A stretch of DNA of 64,000 nucleotides from NCBI RefSeq assembly GCF_009833965.1, contig NZ_CP047165.1, forward strand, positions 1,860,001 to 1,924,000. Direction: 5' to 3'. A program made the translations under genes and the position numbers. The stretch comes from Pelistega ratti. GTDB lineage: Bacteria > Pseudomonadota > Gammaproteobacteria > Burkholderiales > Burkholderiaceae_B. Shown here in pieces: positions 28,112 through 37,162 of the stretch (its first letter is position 1; every line of letters begins with the position of its first letter). A model generated the notes under the pieces. It was not told where the DNA came from. It did not search any database and worked only from the letters and a program-made list of their open reading frames with translations.

Positions 28112-28873
28112 ATGGATATTGAAAATAAACCATCTGAACAAGAAACAACCCATTTTGGTTTCCAAACAGTAAAAGAGGGAGAAAAAGCCCAAAAGGTCGC
28201 TAATGTTTTTCATTCAGTGGCGCAACGCTATGATGTGATGAATGACTTTATGTCAGTAGGATTACACCGCATTTGGAAAGTATTTACGATTGGTAAATCA
28301 CATGTTCGTCCTGGTATGAAAGTATTGGATATTGCGGCAGGAACGGGTGATTTAACCCTTGCTTTTGCCAAAAAAGTGGGTAAAACAGGCGAGGTATGGC
28401 ATACCGATATTAATGAGTCTATGCTGAGTGTTGGGCGAGATCGTCTTATTGATAAGGGATTTAGCTTGCCAAGTGTTGTCTGTGATGCAGAAGCGTTACC
28501 TTTTCCCGATAACTACTTTGATATTGTAACGGTTGCTTTTGGCTTACGAAATATGACGCACAAGGATAAAGCATTAGCAGAAATGTATAGAGTGCTTAAA
28601 CTAGGTGGTAAGCTACTGGTGCTAGAGTTTTCGCATATTTATAAACCACTTGCTCCTGCTTATGATTGGTATTCTTTTAATATTCTTCCGTGGTTAGGTA
28701 AAAAAGTAGCGCAAGATGAAGAGAGTTATCGTTATTTAGCGGAATCTATCCGTATGCACCCTGATCAAGAAACATTAGCGAAGATGATGCAAACGGTCGG
28801 GTTTGAGCGTGTTAATTATCATAATATGACTGCTGGTATTGTGGCATTGCATGAGGGGGTTAAATTAAAATAG
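28112..28873 (+). CDS. ubiE: Ubiquinone/menaquinone C-methyltransferase UbiE
   Basis: SAM-dependent C-methyltransferase acting on the quinone ring in ubiquinone synthesis. The SAM site motif [11 protein letters not shown] (71-81), followed by [22 protein letters not shown] and [14 protein letters not shown], matches UbiE closely. The ATG at 28112 gives 253 residues, close to E. coli UbiE (251); upstream GTG and TTG codons in frame are possible but add nothing conserved. ubiJ and ubiB follow after one intervening gene, forming a ubiquinone cluster. Confidence 0.95.
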   Translation: MDIENKPSEQETTHFGFQTVKEGEKAQKVANVFHSVAQRYDVMNDFMSVGLHRIWKVFTIGKSHVRPGMKVLDIAAGTGDLTLAFAKKVGKTGEVWHTDINESMLSVGRDRLIDKGFSLPSVVCDAEALPFPDNYFDIVTVAFGLRNMTHKDKALAEMYRVLKLGGKLLVLEFSHIYKPLAPAYDWYSFNILPWLGKKVAQDEESYRYLAESIRMHPDQETLAKMMQTVGFERVNYHNMTAGIVALHEGVKLK

Positions 28874-28897
28874 CTGGCGGTTAAAAGTCGAAATCAC

Positions 28898-28927
28898 TTG
28901 AAAAACAATTGTCAGCACTTATATACT
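28898..28927 (+). promoter_or_regulatory. Likely sigma-70 promoter of the Tim44-like gene
   Basis: TTGAAA (28898-28903) and TATACT (28922-28927) are separated by 18 bp and lie about 57 bp before the start codon at 28984. Both hexamers keep the most conserved positions. Confidence 0.5.
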
Positions 28928-28983
28928 GTTATAAGCAGGTTATGATAAACTTGTGTGAAATTAACGAAATTTAAAGGATATTC

Positions 28984-29976
28984 ATGCGTCATTCTTGGAC
29001 TAAATTTTTATTAGCTGCAATGGTTGTTGTTTCTTCGGTTACTGTTGTGAGTGTAGAGGCAGAGGCAGCTCGAATGGGGCGAGGTGGTAGTTTTGGTCGC
29101 CAATCAAGCAATATTATGCGTACACCAGCTACACAAGCACCTACAGCACCGGCTATGCGTAATAATGCAAACAATACGAATAATGCTGCTACTTCTCGTG
29201 CTACACCGAATACTGCGGCGACACAGCCTAGAAGTGGTTTTTCTCGCTTCTTAGGGCCTATTGCCGGTATTGCTGCAGGTTTAGGTATTGCGGCTCTTTT
29301 ATCTAGCCTAGGATTAGGGGCTGCAGCGGCAGAATTTTTCTCTAGCTTGATTTTAATCGGTCTTGTGGTGTTTGGTGTTATGTTTATTATTCGCCGCTTA
29401 CGAGCTAATTCTTCCCCTCGTTATGCCGCAAATGGTCCACAAGCGAGTGCTTATGCGCAGGATAATACTGTACAGGCAAAGGATTTTTTCCAGCAACGTA
29501 CTACAACAACATCTCCAAGTGTAAATGAAGGAATTAATACCCTGTCTTCTCCTTCGGTTGCAGAGACGGTTTCACAGGCTATTGATAGTAATTGGTTTAT
29601 TCCTAGCGATTTTGATAAAACGGCTTTCTTACAAGAAGCTAAAAAGCAATTTATGCATATCCAAGCACTATGGGACAAAGGGGATGTTCAACAATTACAT
29701 CAATACCTTACTGATGATTTGCTTAAAGAGTTAGCCCCTCAGATTTCTGCACAAACAGGGACAACACAGACAGAAATTGTATTATTAAATGCAGAATTAC
29801 TGGGTATTGAAAAAATTATGGATACGGACGGAGAAGGGCATTTAGCTAGTGTGCGTTTCTCTGGCATGATTCGAGAAGAAGCTAATCAACCGACAATGCG
29901 ATTTGAAGAAGTATGGAACCTTTATAAAACAGCACAAACAGGTTGGTTGCTTGCAGGTATTCAACAAATACAATAA
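28984..29976 (+). CDS. Tim44-like domain membrane protein
   Basis: 330-residue envelope protein. A signal-like segment (about 7-28) leads to an N/T/A/P-rich low-complexity stretch with many Asn-Asn and Thr-Ala repeats (about 45-82). Two hydrophobic segments follow (about 88-135). The C-terminal Tim44-like domain (about 195-328) includes FLQEAKKQFMHIQALWDKGD. Bacterial Tim44-domain proteins are conserved beside ubiE/ubiB in Burkholderiales but lack an assigned function. It has its own promoter and a terminator, so it may be transcribed alone. Confidence 0.88.
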   Translation: MRHSWTKFLLAAMVVVSSVTVVSVEAEAARMGRGGSFGRQSSNIMRTPATQAPTAPAMRNNANNTNNAATSRATPNTAATQPRSGFSRFLGPIAGIAAGLGIAALLSSLGLGAAAAEFFSSLILIGLVVFGVMFIIRRLRANSSPRYAANGPQASAYAQDNTVQAKDFFQQRTTTTSPSVNEGINTLSSPSVAETVSQAIDSNWFIPSDFDKTAFLQEAKKQFMHIQALWDKGDVQQLHQYLTDDLLKELAPQISAQTGTTQTEIVLLNAELLGIEKIMDTDGEGHLASVRFSGMIREEANQPTMRFEEVWNLYKTAQTGWLLAGIQQIQ

Positions 29977-30004
29977 CCGTATTTTTTAACTTATCTATCT
30001 ATTC

Positions 30005-30039
30005 AATCCCATCAGTATCTTTCTCTGGTGGGATTTTTT
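30005..30039 (+). terminator. Intrinsic terminator after the Tim44-like gene
   Basis: AATCCCATCAG pairs with CTGGTGGGATT (one G-U pair) and runs into six T residues, about 28 bp after the stop codon. Confidence 0.9.
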
Positions 30040-30078
30040 GTTAAACTAAACGCTTATTGTATTTAATGAGTAATCACC

Positions 30079-30675
30079 ATGTTTCCTACTTTTTTTCGTC
30101 CACAGTCCGTTGTGGTTAAAGTATTAAATAGGCTTATTTCAAAAGAAGAATGGGCACTTAAAAAAACAAAAATACATGCCAATAAAAATATTCGTTTTAA
30201 TATGGGATCTTTCCATATTATGCTGACAATTTTACCGAGTGGACTCCTTACATTAGCACCAGATACGGTAAAAGCAAATGTAATCTTAACAGTACAAGAT
30301 GAAGCAATAAAATTATTTCCAACGATACTTTTTGAGAAAAAGGGTATCGATGAATTTGATGCGTACTTACATATTGAAGGTGATGCAGGATTAGCTCGAC
30401 TGGTATCAGAGTTAGCCCATGATTTACGCTGGGATATTGAAGCAGAAATAGTGTATTTATTTGGCCCTTTTATAGGATATTTATTGGTGGATAGTTTTAA
30501 GAAAACTAAGACGCTAGGTGCAAAGGGCTTAGAGAAAACAAAAGATTTTTTAAGTCAAGACTACCATGTCATTGTACAATCACCCGTAGTGCAACAACTC
30601 AAAGAAGAAACACTTTCTTTACAACAACGTTTAACTCGCTTAGAACAACGACTCCAACGATTACAGAAGGTATAG
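30079..30675 (+). CDS. ubiJ: SCP2-domain ubiquinone accessory factor UbiJ
   Basis: Lipid-binding accessory protein of aerobic ubiquinone synthesis, thought to hold intermediates for the Ubi enzyme complex. The 198 residues show an SCP2-like domain at about 30-110, a hydrophobic mid-section and a C-terminal coiled coil rich in Leu, Gln and Arg (LQQRLTRLEQRLQRL). Its stop codon directly abuts the ubiB start (next codon), so the two are certainly co-transcribed and probably translationally coupled. Confidence 0.9.
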   Translation: MFPTFFRPQSVVVKVLNRLISKEEWALKKTKIHANKNIRFNMGSFHIMLTILPSGLLTLAPDTVKANVILTVQDEAIKLFPTILFEKKGIDEFDAYLHIEGDAGLARLVSELAHDLRWDIEAEIVYLFGPFIGYLLVDSFKKTKTLGAKGLEKTKDFLSQDYHVIVQSPVVQQLKEETLSLQQRLTRLEQRLQRLQKV

Positions 30676-32223
30676 ATGAAAATTTTACGATTAATACGTA
30701 TCAGCTTTATTTGCTGGCGTTATGGGTTAGATGAACTGTTATTAGAAAATATCCGTCATCCCTTTGCGGCTAAACTACTCAAAATTACACGCTTTGGTCG
30801 TCAATATACGAAATCAAGGGGGCAGCGACTAAGAGAGGCTCTTGAAACATTAGGGCCTATTTTTGTAAAGTTTGGGCAAGTGCTATCAACCAGACGAGAT
30901 GTAGTACCGCATGATATTGCTGATGAATTAGCCCTTTTACAAGATAAAGTACCACCATTCCCCTCAGAACAAGCGGTAGCCACCATAGAACAATCACTAG
31001 GTAAGCCAATTAGAGAATTATTTGCTGAATTTGAGCTAACACCTCATGCGTCTGCTTCAGTCGCGCAAGTGCATATTGCTTACTTATTTTCAGGGCAAAA
31101 AGTGGCTGTTAAGGTACTTAGACCGGGTATGCTGAACGTCATTGAGAAAGATATTGCTTTAATGCGTACGTTTGCTCGCCTTGTTCAGCGTTATATTCCT
31201 GATGGAAAACGTTTAAAACCCAAAGAAGTGGTGGATGAGTTTGACCAATATCTACATGATGAATTAGATTTACAGGTAGAAGCGGCAAACTGTAGTCAAT
31301 TACGCCGTAATTTTAGCCATCCTAAACGAGCAGGCTTATTGTTAGTACCAGAAGTCTTTTGGTCATATTCTTCCAAAGAAGTTTTTACGATGGAGTGGAT
31401 GGAAGGTATTCCTATCAATAAAGTCGAAGAATTACGAGCAAGAGGTGTTGATATTGCCAAATTAGCCAGAATGGGGGTTGAGATTTTCTTCACGCAAGTA
31501 TTTGAAGATGGTTTCTTTCATGCTGATATGCACCCTGGCAATATCTTGGTTTCTTTAGATGAAAAAAGCTTTGGGCAATATATTGCAGTGGATTTTGGGA
31601 TTGTAGGCTCTCTCTCTGAATTTGATAAAAACTATTTAGCGCAAAATTTCCTTGCTTTTTTTCAGCGTGATTATCGCCGTGTTGCTCAATTACATATTGA
31701 GTCAGGGTGGGTACCTGCGGATACACGAGAAGAATTATTAGAAGGAGCTGTGCGTACAGTATGTGAACCTCATTTTGATCGACCCTTATCTGAGATCAGT
31801 TTAGGACAGGTATTGTTACGACTCTTCCAAACATCTCGCCGCTTTAATGTAGAGATTCAACCGCAGCTTGTACTGCTTCAAAAAACACTATTGAATATTG
31901 AGGGAATGGGTAGAGAGCTTGATCCTAACTTAGATTTATGGAAAACGGCTAAACCTTTCCTTGAAAAATGGATGTGGCAACGGGTAGGCCCTAAAGGCTT
32001 TATGGAGCAATTACAGAAAGAATCTACACAATGGGCAAATATCTTGCCAGCATTGCCTCGTTTATTACAACAACGCTTACAGCAAGAAAATCATTCGGAA
32101 GCATTACTTCAAACATTAACTAAAATCCAAAAACAACAAGAAAAAGCAAATCTATTAAATGCTGTTGCGATAGGTGTTTTTATGGTAAGTATTGGGGGGC
32201 TTGTCTATTATTTTTTAAGATAA
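30676..32223 (+). CDS. ubiB: Ubiquinone biosynthesis kinase-like protein UbiB
   Basis: Atypical ADCK/ABC1-family kinase-like ATPase needed for ubiquinone synthesis, membrane-anchored. The 515 residues contain the family KxGQ signature ([13 protein letters not shown]), the alanine-rich loop region [10 protein letters not shown], the VAVKVLRPG lysine, catalytic [10 protein letters not shown] and the metal motif AVDFGIVG. One C-terminal membrane helix ends in YYFLR (about 492-514). It follows ubiJ with no gap. Confidence 0.96.
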   Translation: MKILRLIRISFICWRYGLDELLLENIRHPFAAKLLKITRFGRQYTKSRGQRLREALETLGPIFVKFGQVLSTRRDVVPHDIADELALLQDKVPPFPSEQAVATIEQSLGKPIRELFAEFELTPHASASVAQVHIAYLFSGQKVAVKVLRPGMLNVIEKDIALMRTFARLVQRYIPDGKRLKPKEVVDEFDQYLHDELDLQVEAANCSQLRRNFSHPKRAGLLLVPEVFWSYSSKEVFTMEWMEGIPINKVEELRARGVDIAKLARMGVEIFFTQVFEDGFFHADMHPGNILVSLDEKSFGQYIAVDFGIVGSLSEFDKNYLAQNFLAFFQRDYRRVAQLHIESGWVPADTREELLEGAVRTVCEPHFDRPLSEISLGQVLLRLFQTSRRFNVEIQPQLVLLQKTLLNIEGMGRELDPNLDLWKTAKPFLEKWMWQRVGPKGFMEQLQKESTQWANILPALPRLLQQRLQQENHSEALLQTLTKIQKQQEKANLLNAVAIGVFMVSIGGLVYYFLR

Positions 32224-32330
32224 TGGAGAGATGTTTAAATGGATAGTGTAGAGAAATAAAATACAGGTAGAGAATATTTATGATATAAAACGTTGTACTT
32301 TTATTTTAAATGTAAACCTAAGGAATAAAT

Positions 32331-32810
32331 ATGGTGAGTTTTGAAAGAAAAATACTGCCCCCATTACAATTAAAAGAGCTTATTCAGCAAGGACAGTTAG
32401 CTCGTCCGATTATTTTTACAAATGGTGTATTTGATATTCTCCACCGAGGTCATGTGAGTTATTTGGATCAGGCTAAGCAATTGGGTGGCTCTTTAATTGT
32501 AGCGGTTAATACAGATGCCTCAGTCAAGCGATTAGGTAAAGCGCCTGACCGCCCTTTTAATACGATGGAAGACCGTCAAGCCTTATTAGCTGCTTTAGAA
32601 AGTGTAGATGCGGTAACCTATTTTGCAGAGGATACCCCCTATGAATTAATTGATCTTTTACGTCCTGATGTGATTGTAAAAGGAGGGGATTATGATATGC
32701 AAAAATTACCTGAAACAGCTTTAGTGGCATCATGGGGAGGTAAGGCAATCGCTATTGATTTTGAACATGATCGCTCAACGACTGCTTTGGTGAATAAAAT
32801 TAAACAATAA
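32331..32810 (+). CDS. rfaE2: D-glycero-beta-D-manno-heptose 1-phosphate adenylyltransferase
   Basis: Nucleotidyltransferase that activates heptose 1-phosphate with ATP for the LPS inner core. Its 159 residues correspond to the C-terminal half of E. coli HldE; the cytidylyltransferase-like motif NGVFDILHRGH (HxGH at 38-41) and VKGGDYD are diagnostic. The kinase half (rfaE1/hldA) is a separate gene elsewhere, the usual split in Burkholderiales. Co-transcription with ubiB is possible (about 107 bp gap). Confidence 0.94.
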   Translation: MVSFERKILPPLQLKELIQQGQLARPIIFTNGVFDILHRGHVSYLDQAKQLGGSLIVAVNTDASVKRLGKAPDRPFNTMEDRQALLAALESVDAVTYFAEDTPYELIDLLRPDVIVKGGDYDMQKLPETALVASWGGKAIAIDFEHDRSTTALVNKIKQ

Positions 32811-33122
32811 ATTAACTCCGTTTTATAGGTAATTTATTTATTGCTTAAATTAAGTGAGCTATTTAAAAAGGTCTTTTTTATAGTGGGGAAATCTTATAAG
32901 AAAAATCATTGACGCTATTGTTTATCTACTTATGGTTAAACAGAAAATCACTGCAAATAACGTTGAGTCGCTCGAGTAGTCCTTACGCTACGATCTAGAA
33001 AACTCGCTTTGTCAATCGTTATTTCTCCGTTCTTTTCCTTGCCCATATTGGGATGAAATAGAGTATATAAATTTGATTAGCTTAATTGAACAAATTGGGC
33101 AGCATATAGTTTCACATTTATC
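32811..33122. other. Intergenic region between rfaE2 and hmuV
   Basis: No gene was seen. The central 32955-33024 stretch is less AT-rich than its surroundings and forms a nested palindrome (separate entry). The rest shows no clear terminator or promoter. Confidence 0.4.
32955..33024. repeat. Nested palindromic element, possible dispersed repeat
   Basis: Outer arms AAATAACG (32955-32962) and CGTTATTT (33017-33024) enclose inner complementary pieces TTGA/TCAA, CTCGAG-type and GTAG/CTAC, so about 70 bp can fold into one branched hairpin. Its composition differs from the flanking AT-rich DNA and there is no T run. It resembles REP-like or small palindromic intergenic repeats, but no second copy was noticed in this window. 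Confidence 0.4.
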
Positions 33123-33932
33123 CTATTCACACCATACAACTAGCACTTTGTCTTTTATAAAAGGGTGAGGGATAGTTTTTCCTGTTATACCATACGTTTG
33201 TAGAAGATTTTGGGGGGTAAGGACTTCTTTGGGTGTCCCTTGAGCAATTAATTTTCCTTCTGCGAGCAGAATAAGGCGATCGCAGTATAAAGCGGCAAGA
33301 TTAATATCATGTAATACAATAAAGATACCCATATTGAGTGTATGGGCGAGTTTTTGAAGTGTTTTTAATAAAGTTTGTTGGTGTTTAGGATCTAAACTAG
33401 ATGTGGGTTCATCTAATAAACAATAGCGTGGTGCTTTTTGTGGATGATATAAAGCAAAAAGTTGTACTAAGATCCGTGCAAATTGAATACGTTGTTGTTC
33501 CCCTCCTGAAAGTGTTTGGTAAATACGATTTTCAATGTTTTTAATATCTGCCCATTCTATTGCTTGCTGAATAATTTGCTTAACTTCTGTTTTATTTAGT
33601 TCAGGAAAAGGATAAGTACCCATTTCTAAAATATCATATACACTTAAATCAAAATTTAAGCTAGGGGATTGAGTGAGTACAGCTCGATAACGTGCGAGAT
33701 CTTTTTCTGGTGTGTTGAGTACTTCTATATTGTTAAGAAATACCGTGCCTTTTTTTAAAATATTTGAACGTATATCACCTGCTAATACACTGGATAAGGT
33801 TGATTTACCTGCACCATTAGCGCCTAGTAAAGCAACTACTTCGCCAGCATGAATGGTTAAATTAATATCCTTAATAATCGGTTGATGTCGTTCAACAATA
33901 ATGTGTGTCGCTTGAAGATGATACTGAGGCAT
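33123..33932 (-). CDS. hmuV: Haem ABC transporter ATP-binding protein HmuV
   Basis: ATPase of a FecCD-type importer, cytoplasmic side of the inner membrane. The 269 residues carry Walker A GANGAGKST, signature LSGGEQQRIQFARIL, Walker B CLLDEPTSSLD and switch LHDINLAA. The proline-containing insert between signature and Walker B (HPQKAPRY) is characteristic of haem ATPases HmuV/PhuV rather than generic siderophore ones. It follows hmuU by 46 bp. The substrate-binding protein is not encoded beside it. Confidence 0.88.
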   Translation of the reverse strand: MPQYHLQATHIIVERHQPIIKDINLTIHAGEVVALLGANGAGKSTLSSVLAGDIRSNILKKGTVFLNNIEVLNTPEKDLARYRAVLTQSPSLNFDLSVYDILEMGTYPFPELNKTEVKQIIQQAIEWADIKNIENRIYQTLSGGEQQRIQFARILVQLFALYHPQKAPRYCLLDEPTSSLDPKHQQTLLKTLQKLAHTLNMGIFIVLHDINLAALYCDRLILLAEGKLIAQGTPKEVLTPQNLLQTYGITGKTIPHPFIKDKVLVVWCE

Positions 33933-33978
33933 AATATATAAATAATATCGGCTATTGGATAGTGAAAAGAGTATCTAT

Positions 33979-34980
33979 TTAGTTATTTTGTTTATGGCTT
34001 AATAATAAATAGAGGAAAAAAGGCCCACCAATAAGACTGGTGAGTAATCCTACGGGTAATTCAGCAGGACTAATAAGTGTTCTGGCAAGAGTATCAGCTC
34101 CTAAAAGTAATAATGCTCCTCCAAGCATACTAGCAGGAATAAGATATTTATGATTAGCCCCAAGTATCATACGCATGATATGTGGAACAACAAGACCAAT
34201 AAAGTTTATGCCACCAGTAATGGCTACTAGAGGCCCTACCAATAAGGCTACACTAAGGATTAAGTGACGACGTAAATTTTTGATGTTAAAACCGAGATGA
34301 ATAACTTCTCTTTCACCTAGCAGTAAAGCGTTTAATGATCGCCATTGAAAACTTAATATACTTAATAAAATAAAAGACCAAGGTATTAAAAAGAGTAATA
34401 TTGTCCAAGAGCTTGTGGCTAAGCTACCCATACTCCAAAAAATTAAATCGCGCAACTGATGATCATTGGCCATGTAGGTGAATAAGCCAATGATACTAAA
34501 GGAAATCGCATTTATAGCAATCCCGGCGAGTAATAATCCTGCAGAATGCCCAAACCGTTTTCCGATAAGGTAAGCGAATAGTGTGGCAACTAAACTTCCT
34601 GTAAAGGCGAAAGTTGTTATCATAATAAAGCCAGAGCCTAGCAATACAATAGCGATAACAGCTCCGAGTGAAGCACCCGATGAAATTCCCATTAAACCTG
34701 GCTCTGCGAGAGGGTTTCTAAATAATGCTTGCATGATCACCCCAGCCACGGCAGTAACAGCGCCTGCTACCATAGCGAGTAAAACGCGAGGAATACGAAT
34801 GTTTAGCAGTAAATTTCTTAATGTTTGTTCTGTATCAGCTATATCACCAAAGAGTAGATAGGGGAGATTATTTAAGGGTGTATTAACTGTTCCTATACTG
34901 ATAACCCATATCGCACATAGCAAAAGTATTATACTCGTGATGAGTATGAAAGTAATTTTATATTTAAATGTTTGTATCAT
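33979..34980 (-). CDS. hmuU: Haem/iron ABC transporter permease HmuU (FecCD family)
   Basis: Inner-membrane permease of 333 residues with about nine or ten hydrophobic segments. FecCD/BtuC hallmarks are present: IRIPRVLLAMVAGAVTAVAG, NPLAEPGLMGISSGASLGA and INFIGLVVPHIMRMILG. With the HmuV-type ATPase it probably imports haem delivered by a TonB receptor. No hmuT or hmuS gene lies next to it, so partner proteins must be elsewhere. A weak Fur-like sequence (AATTCTCTTAT, 35061-35071) lies upstream. Confidence 0.88.
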   Translation of the reverse strand: MIQTFKYKITFILITSIILLLCAIWVISIGTVNTPLNNLPYLLFGDIADTEQTLRNLLLNIRIPRVLLAMVAGAVTAVAGVIMQALFRNPLAEPGLMGISSGASLGAVIAIVLLGSGFIMITTFAFTGSLVATLFAYLIGKRFGHSAGLLLAGIAINAISFSIIGLFTYMANDHQLRDLIFWSMGSLATSSWTILLFLIPWSFILLSILSFQWRSLNALLLGEREVIHLGFNIKNLRRHLILSVALLVGPLVAITGGINFIGLVVPHIMRMILGANHKYLIPASMLGGALLLLGADTLARTLISPAELPVGLLTSLIGGPFFLYLLLSHKQNN

Positions 34981-35393
34981 ATCCTGAACTATTGTGAGAG
35001 GTAGTGTGTTGATAATAAGGAAATTATAGCAATGCTTTAGTGGGTAAGAATGGCTTAGAAAATTCTCTTATAAAATGAATAGGGTATTTATACTTTTTGT
35101 AAAAATTAAAAAATGAATATCAAATCCTCATGAATCAAAAGGCTCTTGGGGATTTTTATTGATATTACGACTATGTTTTAAGGTAAAAATTATTTATAAA
35201 AATAGGTATATATGGTGAATTTTTAGCTTGTTTGCCGGTTAATTCGTTTATATAAAGGTAGTATTTTATAAGTGGTTGCTATATTAAACTCTACTATATT
35301 TTTGATTGTTTAGTGATAATACATCATTATCTTACTATCAGAAAAAGCATGATAGAATTTTGTCAAATAGATAGTGATATAGGAAAAAGCATA
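34981..35393. other. Divergent hmuU/fmt region
   Basis: No gene was seen. It holds a possible weak Fur site (35055-35073), an imperfect hairpin with arms AATATCAA (35112-35119) and TTGATATT (35159-35166) enclosing ATCCTCA/TGGGGAT, and the fmt ribosome site AGGAAAAAG at 35381-35389. Neither promoter could be assigned with confidence. Confidence 0.4.
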
Positions 35394-36341
35394 ATGAATT
35401 CATTAAAAATAGTCTTTGCTGGAACACCAGAATTTGCTCGAATAGCGTATAAGGCAATGATAGATGCAGGATTTTCTGTTCCTTTAGTAATGACACAACC
35501 TGATCGCCCTGCTGGTCGAGGGATGAAACTACAGGCAAGTGCTGTTAAACAAGAAGCTTTGATACAGGGGGCTGAGGTGTTACAACCATTAAGTTTACGC
35601 TTAGATGGTAAATACCCTGAAGAGGCTGCTTATGCCAAAAAAGTGCTTGAACAATTACAGCCTGATGTAATGGTAGTAGCCGCCTATGGGTTGATCTTAC
35701 CGCAATGGGTACTAGATCTTCCTAAATATGGTTGTTTAAATATTCATGCGAGTTTATTACCACGTTGGCGAGGGGCAGCACCTATTCAGCGAGCGATTGA
35801 GGCAGGGGATACACAGACAGGTATTGGCATTATGCAGATGGCTTTAGGTTTGGATACAGGTGATGTATTATTGGAGAAAAGCCTATCAATAGACACACAA
35901 AATGCGACACAACTACATGATCAATTAGCCGTATTGGGTGCTGAAGCAATTATTGAAGTATTACACCAGTTAGGTAAAAATACGCTAGTGGCTAAGCCTC
36001 AAAGCGAAGAGGGGATAACATATGCGCATAAGCTAGAAAAAGCAGAAGCACAATTAAGCTGGGATATGGATACGCTAACGTTATGGCGTAAAATCCGAGC
36101 ATTTAATCCTGTGCCAGGAGTAACATTGCCTTTAGTGGGACTTCAAGATCCTGTTAAAGTATGGGAGGCGGAGGTATTATCTACTGAGCCTAAAGCGGAG
36201 GCTGGTACTGTGTTATCAGTAAGTGCAGAAGGGATTGATGTGGCAACCGCTAATGGTGTATTGCGCTTATTAGTTTTACAAAAAGCAGGATCAAAGCGAC
36301 AAATGGTGAAAGAGTTTGTCAATGGCTATCGGATAGGGTGA
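35394..36341 (+). CDS. fmt: Methionyl-tRNA formyltransferase
   Basis: Formylates initiator Met-tRNA using 10-formyltetrahydrofolate. The ATG at 35394 begins the conserved MNSLKIVFAGTPEFA and has AGGAAAAAG upstream, giving 315 residues as in E. coli; the longer reading from 35313 lacks support. The N-terminal catalytic domain has LPQWVLDLP, CLNIHASLLPRWRGAAPIQ (Asn/His/Asp triad region) and GIGIMQMALGLDTGDVL; the C-terminal OB-like domain follows. The peptide deformylase gene def, often adjacent, is not here. Confidence 0.96.
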   Translation: MNSLKIVFAGTPEFARIAYKAMIDAGFSVPLVMTQPDRPAGRGMKLQASAVKQEALIQGAEVLQPLSLRLDGKYPEEAAYAKKVLEQLQPDVMVVAAYGLILPQWVLDLPKYGCLNIHASLLPRWRGAAPIQRAIEAGDTQTGIGIMQMALGLDTGDVLLEKSLSIDTQNATQLHDQLAVLGAEAIIEVLHQLGKNTLVAKPQSEEGITYAHKLEKAEAQLSWDMDTLTLWRKIRAFNPVPGVTLPLVGLQDPVKVWEAEVLSTEPKAEAGTVLSVSAEGIDVATANGVLRLLVLQKAGSKRQMVKEFVNGYRIG

Positions 36342-36407
36342 GTGGTTTTATTCTTTATGTGTATTTTTTAATGAAATATTAATGTCTTGTTTTTCATCTA
36401 ATAGTGT

Positions 36408-36436
36408 TTTACAATGCAAATAGATTTACGTACAAT
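36408..36436 (+). promoter_or_regulatory. Sigma-70 promoter of the toxin-antitoxin pair
   Basis: TTTACA (36408-36413) and TACAAT (36431-36436) are exactly 17 bp apart. Transcription would begin about 36443, only some five bases before the antitoxin ATG at 36448, so the message may be almost leaderless. Confidence 0.6.
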
Positions 36437-36447
36437 GTGAGTGCATT

Positions 36448-36735
36448 ATGACTACTTCAAATTTAAATATCCGTATTGATGATAACTTGAAAAAACAAGC
36501 GAAGATAATTCTAGATGGTTACGGTATTTCACCCTCTCAAGCGGTTAAAATGCTGTTTTTAGAATTAGTGGCTACACGAAAATTTCCCCTGAATCTTAGT
36601 TATCAAGCAGAATATGAACCAAACTTAAAAACTATTTCGGCTATGAGAGAATTAGATAATGGGGAGGGTGTGTCTTACGTCAATCTTACTGAATTTTTGG
36701 CGGAGCATGGCAATGCTACAAATAAAGACAAGTAA
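36448..36735 (+). CDS. dinJ: RelB/DinJ family antitoxin
   Basis: Antitoxin of a type II toxin-antitoxin pair. Residues 1-50 form a ribbon-helix-helix DNA-binding domain (LNIRIDDNLKKQAKIIL, GISPSQAVKMLFLELV) typical of RelB/DinJ; the C-terminal half should wrap the toxin. At 95 residues it is close to E. coli DinJ. The toxin gene starts inside its last codons (23-nt overlap). Autorepression through the RHH domain at the adjacent promoter is expected from the family. Confidence 0.9.
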   Translation: MTTSNLNIRIDDNLKKQAKIILDGYGISPSQAVKMLFLELVATRKFPLNLSYQAEYEPNLKTISAMRELDNGEGVSYVNLTEFLAEHGNATNKDK

Positions 36736-36970
36736 GGATTTTGAGCGTGATATTCGTAAATTTAAGATAACCACAAACTTGGTAGAAGTCTTGGCTTGTT
36801 TAAGTCGTAGAGAAACTTTACCAAAAAGGTATAGAGACCATGCATTAACAGGGAATTGGCAAGGTTGGCGAGATTGTCATATAAAGCTAGACTTGGTATT
36901 AATATACAGGGTTGATGATGAAATATTATATTTAGCTCGTTTAAATACCCATTCAGAGCTTTTTGGATAA
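36713..36970 (+). CDS. yafQ: YafQ/RelE family mRNA interferase toxin
   Basis: Ribosome-dependent endoribonuclease toxin. The chosen ATG at 36713 has GGAG at 36702-36705 and gives 85 residues beginning MLQIKTSKDFERD. YafQ catalytic positions are all recognisable: RDHAL, RDCHI, the Asp of KLDLVLIY and the terminal THSELFG histidine. It therefore looks intact. A longer in-frame reading from 36659 overlaps too far into the antitoxin gene and lacks a ribosome site. Confidence 0.9.
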   Translation: MLQIKTSKDFERDIRKFKITTNLVEVLACLSRRETLPKRYRDHALTGNWQGWRDCHIKLDLVLIYRVDDEILYLARLNTHSELFG

Positions 36971-37121
36971 ATTAGAAATAATTCAAGTAGTTTTAAAGGG
37001 TTTTCATGTTTATCTATATAGGTTTCCCAATACCGTCCAAATTATAAATTTAAACTAGATAAAAGATTAAATGAAATATTTATAGCTTAAAAAGTAAGTC
37101 TGATAAAAATAGAGTTTAAGT

Positions 37122-37162
37122 AGTAAATAGGGTGTCTAAATATAATAGACACCCTATTTACT
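37122..37162. terminator. Long perfect hairpin after rimO
   Basis: A 17-bp perfect stem (37122-37138 with 37146-37162, containing AATAGGGTGTCTA) starts directly at the rimO stop codon. The flanking U-run is short, but stem strength and placement between convergent units favour a bidirectional terminator. Confidence 0.75.

Noticed and set aside
35313..35393. N-terminal extension of fmt
   Set aside because: The 27 extra residues precede the conserved start MNSLKIVFAGTPEF and lack a ribosome site, while the ATG at 35394 has one.
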